Positions 1 through 7,434 of a DNA stretch of 64,000 bases are shown piece after piece. Source of the DNA: Suilimivivens aceti (lineage in GTDB: Bacteria > Bacillota > Clostridia > Lachnospirales > Lachnospiraceae); the NCBI RefSeq assembly GCF_025567405.1, contig NZ_JAOQKJ010000010.1, forward strand, positions 38,184 through 102,183, given 5' to 3'. Each line of letters starts with the position of its first letter. The stretch's first letter is position 1. The translations under genes and the position numbers were made by a program. The notes under the pieces were generated by a model. That model saw only the letters and a program-made list of their open reading frames with translations. It was not told where the DNA came from and did no database searches.

Positions 1-653
1 CAATGGGTGCCAATATAGCCGTTATTTATGCAGGTAATGCTGCCGCCGCAGAGAAGGTGTGTAAAAAATGCGGCCAGAGTTACAGTGTAGAAGCGCGGGC
101 TTATCAATGCAATGTTGCTGATTTTTCGGCTGTCAAGGAAGCTGTGGTAAAGATCAGGGCTGATTTTGGTGCGGTACAGTTCCTTGTGAATAATGCGGGA
201 ATTACGCATGACGGACTTCTCGCCATGATGAAAGAAGAAGATTTTGATGCGGTTCTGGACACCAATCTTAAAGGTGCTTTCAATATGATCCGCCATATGA
301 CAGGACTGTTCATCCGGGCACGTGAAGGCTGTATTATCAATATCACATCAGTTTCGGGCATGATGGGCAATGCAGGGCAATGCAATTATTCCGCATCAAA
401 GGCTGGGCTGATCGGACTTACAAAGTCCGTAGCGAAGGAGCTTGCACCAAAAGGTATCCGTTGTAATGCGGTTGCTCCCGGATTTATCGCAACAGATATG
501 ACAGGAAATCAGACAGACAATCCTCTTTTGGATATGATCCCACTCGGTAAGATGGGTGAACCAGAGGATGTGGCAGACGCAGTTGCATATCTTGCAACTG
601 CAAAATATGTAACCGGCGAGGTGCTCCGTGTCGACGGAGGCATTGCTATGTAA
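1..653 (+). CDS. fabG: 3-oxoacyl-ACP reductase FabG, 5'-truncated by window edge
   Basis: NADPH-dependent reduction of 3-oxoacyl-ACP in type II fatty acid synthesis. The first Met in the window (base 3) is internal: the protein opens at MGANIAVIYAG, which aligns about 30 residues into FabG, so the start and the GxxxGIG cofactor loop lie outside. Visible SDR features are LVNNAG, the catalytic Ser in NITSVSG, the YSASK Tyr/Lys pair, PGFIATDM, and the terminal VTGEVLRVDGGIAM. It is followed 11 bases later by fabF behind an AAGGAGAAA ribosome site, so it belongs to the fab operon. The assignment is clear; only the 5' end is missing. Confidence 0.95.
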   Translation, partial: MGANIAVIYAGNAAAAEKVCKKCGQSYSVEARAYQCNVADFSAVKEAVVKIRADFGAVQFLVNNAGITHDGLLAMMKEEDFDAVLDTNLKGAFNMIRHMTGLFIRAREGCIINITSVSGMMGNAGQCNYSASKAGLIGLTKSVAKELAPKGIRCNAVAPGFIATDMTGNQTDNPLLDMIPLGKMGEPEDVADAVAYLATAKYVTGEVLRVDGGIAM

Positions 654-664
654 GGAGAAAAACT

Positions 665-1903
665 ATGAGTGAAAACAGACGAGTTGTTGTTACCGGTATC
701 GGTGCAATTACCCCTTTGGGAAACAGTGTTTCTGATACCTGGGAGAATATGAAGAACGGTAAAAACGGCATTGGATCCATTACGCTTTTCGATACAGAAA
801 AATTCAAAGCAAAGCTGGGAGCTGAAGTCAGGGGCTTTGATCCCAAGGAGTACCTGGAGGTTAATGAGGTGCTCCGTACTGACCGCTATGCACAGTTTGC
901 TGTTGCAGCCACACAGCAGGCAGTAGATGATAGCGGTGTTGAAGGCAATGTTGAGCCAGAACGCTTCGCAGTTATCTTTGGTTCAGGCATTGGTGGTATC
1001 AGCACCTTTGAAACAGAGCATACAAAGCTGATAGAGAAAGGACCGCGTCGGGTTTCTCCTTTATTTGTGCCCATGATGATCGGTAATATGGCAGCCGGTA
1101 CGATTGCTATCCGTCATGATTGCCGGGGATCTGTCATGCCTGCCGTTACTGCGTGTGCTTCTGGTTCCAACGCCATCGGTGAAGCAATGCGCCTTATTCG
1201 TCACGGTTATGCTGATGCTGTGATCACAGGCGGTGCTGAAGCTGCTATTGTTCCTTCTGCTATCGCAGGCTTTGTCAATATGCAGGCACTCTCCACAGCT
1301 GAAGATCCAGATGCGGCATCTCTGCCTTTTGATAAACGCAGATGCGGCTTTGTTATCGGTGAAGGAGCTGTTGCGCTTATTCTTGAAGAGTATGGGCATG
1401 CAAAGGCACGCGGTGCAAAAATTTATGGCGAGGTATGTGGCTATGGTTCTACCTGCGATGCCTGTCATATCACGGCCCCTCATCCAGATGCGCGCGGAGG
1501 TGCACAGGCAATGAAGGATGCTATGAAAGAAGCCGGATACACAGATAAAGATACTGTTTATATCAATGCACATGGAACGGGTACACCGATGAATGATGTA
1601 ATTGAGACATCTGCTATCAAGAAAGCCCTTGGAGAAGATAATGCAAAGAAGGCTTATGTAAGCTCCACAAAATCCATGACAGGACATATGCTTGGGGCAG
1701 CGGGCGCTATTGAAGCACTGGCTTGTCTTTTTGCACTGAATGAGAGTATTATTCCGCCCACGATCAATTTGGATGAACAGGATGAAAATTGTGATCTGAA
1801 CTGTGTCCCGAAAATTGCTGTAAAAGCAGATATCACGCTGGCACTTTCCAACTCCCTTGGATTTGGTGGTCATAATGCATGCCTTGCTTTCAGAAAGGTG
1901 TAA
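665..1903 (+). CDS. fabF: 3-oxoacyl-ACP synthase II FabF (KAS II)
   Basis: Condenses malonyl-ACP with the growing acyl-ACP. It is 412 residues, the usual KAS II length. The Cys-His-His catalytic triad is readable: Cys164 in TACASGSNA, His303 in NAHGTGTPMND and His341 in KSMTGHMLGAAGA. The C-terminal SNSLGFGGHNA loop is the usual one. The ATG follows AAGGAGAAAAACT. The stop is followed by accB within 4 bases, which indicates one transcript with the rest of the cluster. Confidence 0.97.
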   Translation: MSENRRVVVTGIGAITPLGNSVSDTWENMKNGKNGIGSITLFDTEKFKAKLGAEVRGFDPKEYLEVNEVLRTDRYAQFAVAATQQAVDDSGVEGNVEPERFAVIFGSGIGGISTFETEHTKLIEKGPRRVSPLFVPMMIGNMAAGTIAIRHDCRGSVMPAVTACASGSNAIGEAMRLIRHGYADAVITGGAEAAIVPSAIAGFVNMQALSTAEDPDAASLPFDKRRCGFVIGEGAVALILEEYGHAKARGAKIYGEVCGYGSTCDACHITAPHPDARGGAQAMKDAMKEAGYTDKDTVYINAHGTGTPMNDVIETSAIKKALGEDNAKKAYVSSTKSMTGHMLGAAGAIEALACLFALNESIIPPTINLDEQDENCDLNCVPKIAVKADITLALSNSLGFGGHNACLAFRKV

Positions 1904-1907
1904 TAAG

Positions 1908-2330
1908 ATGAAAGAAACAAATATCCGCAAATATGCCGAGCTGATGAAGGAGCTTGGGCTGACAGGACTTGAAATTACAGAGGAAAACAGTAAGGTCCGT
2001 CTGGAGCGTTCCATTGCAGCGCCTGCAGAAGAAACTTTATATTCTGTTCCCGGTACTGCTGCCAATATGCAGACAGCAGCTGGGTCAAAGGATTATATCA
2101 GCGTAAAATCACCTATCGTTGGTATATTTTATACGGCACCGGCAGAAAATGCCGATCCCTATGTTTCTATTGGTGATACAGTGAAAAAGGGACAAACTCT
2201 CTGCATTGTGGAAGCAATGAAGCTGATGAATGAGATTGCTTCCAATGAAGATGGTGTCATCTCGGAGATCTGTGTTACTGACGGGCAGGTTGTTGAATAT
2301 GGAACAGAGCTTTTCCGTATCAGGAGATAG
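1908..2330 (+). CDS. accB: Biotin carboxyl carrier protein AccB
   Basis: Carries carboxybiotin between the AccC and AccDA half reactions of acetyl-CoA carboxylase. It is 140 residues from the ATG at 1908; an upstream in-frame ATG inside fabF would add 17 unrelated residues and is not favoured. The N-terminal helix MKETNIRKYAELMKELGL is followed by a Ala/Pro-rich linker and the biotinyl domain. Lys105 in VEAMKLMNEI is the biotin site. SPIVGIFYTAP and the closing YGTELFRI are standard. It sits 4 bases after fabF and 4 bases before fabZ. Confidence 0.95.
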   Translation: MKETNIRKYAELMKELGLTGLEITEENSKVRLERSIAAPAEETLYSVPGTAANMQTAAGSKDYISVKSPIVGIFYTAPAENADPYVSIGDTVKKGQTLCIVEAMKLMNEIASNEDGVISEICVTDGQVVEYGTELFRIRR

Positions 2331-2334
2331 GAAT

Positions 2335-2751
2335 ATGAACAGAGAAGAAATAATGACTATATTACCTCACAGGGATAATATGCTGCTTCTTGACGATGCA
2401 GAAAATAAGGAGAGTACAGCTGTCGGGCATTATACTGTTCGTGGCGATGAATTTTTCCTTAAGGGACATTTCCCGGATAATCCTGTTGTGCCCGGAGTTA
2501 TTCTCTGCGAGATACTGGCTCAGTCTGCATGCGTACTGATGAAGGATAAAATGAGCGAAGGGAAACTGCCTGTTTATACAGGGCTTAACAATGTGAAATT
2601 CCGTTCTCCTGTTAAGCCAGGGGATACAGTCGAAGCACAGTGCCGTATCAAACGCGCAAAGCATCCTTTCTACTTTGCAGAGGGTACTGTTACAGTGGAT
2701 GGAAGACTTTGCGCTTCAGCTGAATTTTCCTTTGCAATCACAGGAGTGTAA
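2335..2751 (+). CDS. fabZ: 3-hydroxyacyl-ACP dehydratase FabZ
   Basis: Dehydrates 3-hydroxyacyl-ACP to trans-2-enoyl-ACP. It is 138 residues from the ATG at 2335, preceded by AGGAGATAGGA. The hot-dog fold signature GHFPDNPVVPGV carries the catalytic His45, and Glu59 lies in ILCEILAQSA. The N-terminal LPHRDNMLLLD motif is typical. The gene is interleaved between the two biotin genes accB and accC, the usual clostridial fab/acc order. Confidence 0.96.
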   Translation: MNREEIMTILPHRDNMLLLDDAENKESTAVGHYTVRGDEFFLKGHFPDNPVVPGVILCEILAQSACVLMKDKMSEGKLPVYTGLNNVKFRSPVKPGDTVEAQCRIKRAKHPFYFAEGTVTVDGRLCASAEFSFAITGV

Positions 2752-2754
2752 ACT

Positions 2755-4062
2755 ATGTTTTCAAAAATACTGATCGCCAACCGCGGCGAAATTGCTGTCC
2801 GTATCATCCGTGCCTGCAAGGAAATGGGTGTGGCTACGGTTGCTGTATATTCTGAGGCGGATAAAAATGCCCTTCACGTGGCTCTTGCCGATCAAAGCTA
2901 TTGCATCGGTGGTCCCGAGGCTTCGGAAAGTTATCTGAACGAAAATCAAATTATAAGCACCGCTATTTTGGCGGGAGCGCAGGCAATTCATCCTGGCTAT
3001 GGTTTTCTTTCTGAAAATGCACACTTTGCCCGTGCCTGCAGAAAGAACGGATTGGTATTTATCGGCCCGGATCCCGAAAGCATGGAGCGTATTGGTAATA
3101 AAGCACTGTTGAAGGAACTGATTCGAAGTACGTGCCTGACGGTCATTCCCGGAACAAAAACAGTAGCTTCTGCCGCAGAAGCAAGGCAGGCAGCTGACGG
3201 AATCGGATATCCTGTTATGCTCAAAGCCTGTGCAGGTGGAGGCGGAAGGGGAATCCGTCTGATTCATTCGGAGGATGAACTGGAGGATGCCTACTATCAG
3301 GCAACCAGTGAAGCGGTCAGTGCATTTGGCGACGGCAGTGTGTATCTTGAAAAATATATTTTTCCTGCAAGACATGTTGAATTGCAGATTCTTGCTGATG
3401 AATACGGAAATGCAGTGTGCCTTGGTGACAGGGACTGCTCTCTCCAAAGAAGAAACCAAAAGCTGCTGGAAGAAACTCCTTCTCCTGCCGTTAATGACGG
3501 GCAGCGTCAGGGGATTATAGAGCTGGCAGTGGATGCTGTAAAAAAAATTGGCTATGTAGGTGCGGGTACGCTTGAATTCCTGCTTGACCGGGAGGGAAAC
3601 TTCTGGTTTATGGAAATGAATGTGCGGCTGCAGGTTGAGCATTGTGTAACAGAAATGTTGACAGGCTTTGATCTTGTAAAATGGCAGATCCGCATTGCAG
3701 CTGGTATACCGCTGAATTTTATACAAAAGGATGTTAGAATAAAAGGCTCTGCCATTGAATGCCGTATCAATGCAGGCAGCTGTGGAGCGCTGGAAATGCT
3801 TCATGTTCCGGGCGGACCGTCTGTACGGTTTGATACCTGTCTGGTCACAGGCACTGTCGTATCCCCGTATTATGATTCATTGCTTGGCAAGCTGATCGTA
3901 TATGCTAAAACACGGGAAGAAGCCCTCCGCAAAATGAGGGCAGCACTTTGCGAATTGGTAATTGGCGGCATATCGACTAACATTGAGGAACAACTGCGGA
4001 TTGTAGAGGATGAGCGCTTTATATCCGGTAATTATGATTTAGCGTTTATGGGAAACAGGTGA
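2755..4062 (+). CDS. accC: Biotin carboxylase AccC (somewhat divergent)
   Basis: ATP-dependent carboxylation of the biotin on AccB. It is 435 residues and starts KILIANRGEIAVRIIRAC. The ATP-grasp glycine loop KACAGGGGRGIRLI and GDRDCSLQRRNQKLLEETPSP are present, with MEMNVRLQVEH and ECRIN near the active site. Several positions differ from the usual consensus: EMNVR for EMNTR, EHCVTE for EHPVTE, SAIECRINAGSC for HAIECRINAEDP. The charged catalytic residues are retained, so it is probably active. It lies 3 bases after fabZ and 4 bases before accD. Confidence 0.94.
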   Translation: MFSKILIANRGEIAVRIIRACKEMGVATVAVYSEADKNALHVALADQSYCIGGPEASESYLNENQIISTAILAGAQAIHPGYGFLSENAHFARACRKNGLVFIGPDPESMERIGNKALLKELIRSTCLTVIPGTKTVASAAEARQAADGIGYPVMLKACAGGGGRGIRLIHSEDELEDAYYQATSEAVSAFGDGSVYLEKYIFPARHVELQILADEYGNAVCLGDRDCSLQRRNQKLLEETPSPAVNDGQRQGIIELAVDAVKKIGYVGAGTLEFLLDREGNFWFMEMNVRLQVEHCVTEMLTGFDLVKWQIRIAAGIPLNFIQKDVRIKGSAIECRINAGSCGALEMLHVPGGPSVRFDTCLVTGTVVSPYYDSLLGKLIVYAKTREEALRKMRAALCELVIGGISTNIEEQLRIVEDERFISGNYDLAFMGNR

Positions 4063-4066
4063 TGAA

Positions 4067-4921
4067 ATGGCATTACTTAATTTTTTGAAACCTAAAAATC
4101 AATTAGAAGAAGGCGGACGTTCTTCTGCTCCTGTCCAGCGTGATGACGGTGAGCCGGAAAAGAAATGTCCGAATTGTCACAAGGATGTTCCGCTGAGCCG
4201 CCTTTGGGCAAATGATCTTGTCTGTTCCTGTGGTTATCATTTTCGTATGAAAGCACGTCAGCGTATACAGATGATCACGGATAAGGGAAGCTTTCATGAG
4301 CTATATCCTAATATGAAAGCTGATAATCCGTTAAATTTTCCCGGATACAAGGAGAAGCTTGAAACTGTCCGTGTAGCAAGCAGCGAAAAGGAGGCCGTGG
4401 TCTGCGGTACGGCTGCTATTGGGAAACAAAAATGCTGTCTGTTTGTTATGGAACCGTACTTTATGATGGGTAGCATGGGTAGTGCTGTTGGTGAAAAAGT
4501 AACGATACTATTTGAGTATGCCGTGCAGCACCGCCTGCCGGTTATCGGCTTTACTGTATCTGGCGGTGCCCGTATGCAGGAAGGTTTATTGTCTCTGATG
4601 CAGATGGCCAAAATAAGCGCAGCGGTAAAACGGCATAGTGATGCAGGTCTTTTGTATATTGCTGTTCTTACTGATCCGACAACGGGTGGTGTGACGGCGA
4701 GCTTCGCTATGGAAGCAGATATTATTCTTGCTGAACCCGGTGCAACTGTCGGGTTTGCAGGGGCAAGAGTGATTGAACAGACGACAAGGAAGACTCTGCC
4801 GGAAGGATTTCAAAAGTCTGAATTTGTACTGAAGCATGGATTTATTGACAGCATTATTCAACGCTCCAGCCAGAAAAAGTATCTGAATGAGCTGCTGAAA
4901 ATGCATGGTGGAGGATTATGA
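4067..4921 (+). CDS. accD: Acetyl-CoA carboxylase carboxyltransferase subunit beta AccD
   Basis: Beta half of the carboxyltransferase that moves CO2 from biotin to acetyl-CoA. It is 284 residues. An N-terminal zinc ribbon starts with CPNCHKD, but its second cysteine pair is spaced C-x-C (LVCSCGYHFR) rather than the usual C-x2-C. The crotonase-like core carries GGARMQEG, PTTGGVTASFA and EPGATVGFAGARVIEQT. The end overlaps the ribosome site of accA. The zinc-ribbon spacing is the one oddity. Confidence 0.95.
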   Translation: MALLNFLKPKNQLEEGGRSSAPVQRDDGEPEKKCPNCHKDVPLSRLWANDLVCSCGYHFRMKARQRIQMITDKGSFHELYPNMKADNPLNFPGYKEKLETVRVASSEKEAVVCGTAAIGKQKCCLFVMEPYFMMGSMGSAVGEKVTILFEYAVQHRLPVIGFTVSGGARMQEGLLSLMQMAKISAAVKRHSDAGLLYIAVLTDPTTGGVTASFAMEADIILAEPGATVGFAGARVIEQTTRKTLPEGFQKSEFVLKHGFIDSIIQRSSQKKYLNELLKMHGGGL

Positions 4922-4922
4922 T

Positions 4923-5714
4923 ATGAGCCTGACTGCTTATGAACGGGTGAAGCTTGCCCGTGATAGTAAAAGACCGACAGGGCTTGACTACATTAAAAAT
5001 GTTTTTGGCGGCTTTATTGAATTTCATGGTGATCGCCGTTTTGCAGATGATCCCGCTGTTGTGGGTGGCATTGCAAAGCTTTGTAATATTCCCGTGACGG
5101 TAATTGCAATTGAAAAAGGTCATACGGCAAAGGAGCGTTCCTATCGGAATTTTGGTATGCCTCAGCCTGAAGGCTATCGCAAAGCCCTGCGGCTTATGAG
5201 ACAGGCTGAAAAATTCGGCAGACCAGTTATTTGTTTTGTCGATACATCCGGTGCATACTGTGGAGTCGGGGCTGAGGAACGGGGACAGGGACAGGCGATC
5301 GCTGAAAATCTGCTGGAAATGTCCACGCTTTGTGTTCCGATCATTTCTATTTTAATTGGTGAAGGTGGTAGTGGAGGTGCTCTTGGTCTTGCAGTTGCCG
5401 ACAGAGTCTGGATGCTGCAAAATGCCGTATATTCTGTCATTTCCCCAGAAGGCTGCGCAAGTATTCTATGGAAAGATGCTGCAAAAGCAGAAATGGCAGC
5501 AGCAAGCTTGAAATTAGCGGCTGAAGATGCAAAAAGTATCGGTGTGATTGAACGCATCCTTTCCGAAAATGATATCGGGAAAAAGGAATTCTATGACCGT
5601 ATCCGCACCCTACTGATGGAAGAGCTAAAAGTATTGTCTGAGGAAGCTGACCTGATTCAGAGCCGCTATGACAGATTCCGTAAGCTGGGTGTAAGCGCAG
5701 TTGTTAAGGAGTGA
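4923..5714 (+). CDS. accA: Acetyl-CoA carboxylase carboxyltransferase subunit alpha AccA
   Basis: Alpha half of the carboxyltransferase. The start at 4923 is preferred because GGAGG at 4910-4914 is 8 bases upstream; the in-frame ATG at 4905 precedes that site. It is 263 residues, a short clostridial form lacking the long N-terminal extension. Motifs seen are FGGFIEFHGDRRFADDPA, FVDTSGAYCGVGAEERGQ and GEGGSGGALGLAVADRV. It is one base from the accD stop and overlaps the next gene's ribosome site, so all acc genes appear co-translated. Confidence 0.95.
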   Translation: MSLTAYERVKLARDSKRPTGLDYIKNVFGGFIEFHGDRRFADDPAVVGGIAKLCNIPVTVIAIEKGHTAKERSYRNFGMPQPEGYRKALRLMRQAEKFGRPVICFVDTSGAYCGVGAEERGQGQAIAENLLEMSTLCVPIISILIGEGGSGGALGLAVADRVWMLQNAVYSVISPEGCASILWKDAAKAEMAAASLKLAAEDAKSIGVIERILSENDIGKKEFYDRIRTLLMEELKVLSEEADLIQSRYDRFRKLGVSAVVKE

Positions 5715-5716
5715 AA

Positions 5717-7351
5717 ATGAGTATATATAAACAATACTGTAGTGAAATTGTTGATGAAAACGGCAGGTTACAAAAAATAACACTGAAATATCCGGATAAC
5801 TTTAATTTCGGTTATGATGTTGTTGATAAAATTGCAGATGAAACACCGCAAAAACGTGCGCTGGTCTGGTGCAATGTAGAAGGTGAAGAACATATTTTTT
5901 CATTTGCAGATATAAAAAAGTACAGCAATCAGATGGCGAATGTGTTTCAAAGTGCAGGAATAGGCCACGGAGACCGTGTTATGCTGATCCTGAAGCGGCA
6001 CTACGAATACTGGTTTGCTGCAGTGGCACTGCACAAGCTGGGTGCAGTGATGATACCGGTAACGCATATGCTGACGGTCAGCGACCTTGTATATCGCATG
6101 AAAGCTTCTAAGGCAAAGGCATTTGTATGCACTACCCAGAACGAGGTCCCCGGAAAAATTACCGAAGCGCTGGAAGAGGCTGGCATGACAGCAAAGCTCT
6201 GGTGTGTACAGGGGGATGCAGACGGCTTTGAAAATATGACAGAAGCTATGAAAGAAGCTTCTGAAGAATTTGAACGTGTGCAGACCCTGGCGGCGGATCC
6301 TATGATGCTGTATTTTACATCCGGCACTACAGGATATCCTAAAGGTGTAATTCATGATCACAGTTATCCGCTTGCACATATCGTCACGGCAAAGTACTGG
6401 CATCAGGCAGAGGAAGACGGCCTGCATTTTACTGTTGCGGAAACAGGATGGGCAAAAGCATCCTGGGGTAAGCTTTATGGACAATGGCTGGTTGGCTGTG
6501 CGGTTATGGTGTATGATTTTGATAACTTTGAGCCAAAGCAGCTGACTGCAGTTATCAACCATTATGGTGTAACCTCCTTCTGTGCACCTCCCACAGTTTA
6601 TCGTTACCTTGTGCGTAAAGGCATTCCTGACATGCCAACACTCAGACATGCGACCACAGCAGGTGAAATGTTAGCCCCTGAGGTGTTTCATAAGTTTACA
6701 GAACGTACCGGACTTCAACTCTGTGAGGGCTACGGACAGACTGAGACAACATTATTAATGGCAAATTTCAAAGGCTATGATGCCGTGGAGGGTTCCATGG
6801 GAACACCGTCCCCCTTTTACAATCTTGAGCTTCGGGGAAAGGACGGAAAACCTGCAGGGATTGGCGAAATAGGGGAGGTTGTTATTATTCCCGAAAAGGC
6901 TGGTAAACAGCCGGGTGTATTTACTACATATTTAGACGATGATGAACAGTACGGATATGTCTGGCGTGATGGGGTATATCATACGGGTGATGCGGCATAT
7001 ATGGATGAACATGGCCATTACTGGTTCCATGGACGTTTTGATGATATCATCAAGACAGGCGGCTTCAGGGTTGGACCTTATGAAGTGGAAAATGTGCTGA
7101 TGGAGCATCCTGCCGTTGTAGAATGCAGTGTGATCGGCGTACCGGATTCTCTGCGGGGTCAGGCGATCAAGGCAGTTGTTGTTCCTGGGGCAGGGTATGA
7201 GCCGTCACAGGAGCTTGAGCTGGAAATTAAAAATTTTTGCAATCAGAAGCTTTCAGAATACAAATGGATCCGTTTCGTGGAATTCATAACTGAAATGCCT
7301 AAGACCATCAGCGGTAAGATACAAAAGACGGTGCTTCGTGGTCAGAAATAG
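5717..7351 (+). CDS. AMP-forming acyl-CoA synthetase (medium-chain/ACSM-like)
   Basis: ANL-superfamily ligase that activates a carboxylic acid as acyl-AMP and then acyl-CoA. It is 544 residues from the ATG at 5717, with AAGGA 6 bases upstream and a GTG at 5711 as alternative. The P-loop YFTSGTTGYPKG, the A5 motif EGYGQTETT, the hinge GDAAYMDEHGHYWFHGR with DDIIKTGGFRVGPYEVE, and the catalytic Lys in KTISGKIQK are all present. Its position directly after accA suggests that exogenous or recycled fatty acids enter this pathway. The true acyl chain specificity cannot be read. Confidence 0.88.
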   Translation: MSIYKQYCSEIVDENGRLQKITLKYPDNFNFGYDVVDKIADETPQKRALVWCNVEGEEHIFSFADIKKYSNQMANVFQSAGIGHGDRVMLILKRHYEYWFAAVALHKLGAVMIPVTHMLTVSDLVYRMKASKAKAFVCTTQNEVPGKITEALEEAGMTAKLWCVQGDADGFENMTEAMKEASEEFERVQTLAADPMMLYFTSGTTGYPKGVIHDHSYPLAHIVTAKYWHQAEEDGLHFTVAETGWAKASWGKLYGQWLVGCAVMVYDFDNFEPKQLTAVINHYGVTSFCAPPTVYRYLVRKGIPDMPTLRHATTAGEMLAPEVFHKFTERTGLQLCEGYGQTETTLLMANFKGYDAVEGSMGTPSPFYNLELRGKDGKPAGIGEIGEVVIIPEKAGKQPGVFTTYLDDDEQYGYVWRDGVYHTGDAAYMDEHGHYWFHGRFDDIIKTGGFRVGPYEVENVLMEHPAVVECSVIGVPDSLRGQAIKAVVVPGAGYEPSQELELEIKNFCNQKLSEYKWIRFVEFITEMPKTISGKIQKTVLRGQK

Positions 7352-7366
7352 CAGGTACCGCATTAG

Positions 7367-7395
7367 TTGTAATATAACATGGATTGATTTATAAT
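7367..7395 (+). promoter_or_regulatory. Sigma-A-type promoter for the PAS regulator
   Basis: TTGTAA at 7367-7372, a 17-base spacer and a perfect TATAAT at 7390-7395 lie in the gap after the acyl-CoA synthetase. The regulator can therefore be made independently of the fab operon. Confidence 0.7.
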
Positions 7396-7434
7396 ACCGT
7401 TGGCAGAGGAGGAAACTCTGTAAAAGGAGATAGT

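Noticed and set aside
1061..3804. Long minus-strand frames (334 and 347 codons) opposite fabF/accB and accC
   Set aside because: Both mirror coding strands with clear catalytic motifs. They lack ribosome sites and have low-complexity, Cys/Ile/Ser-rich translations.
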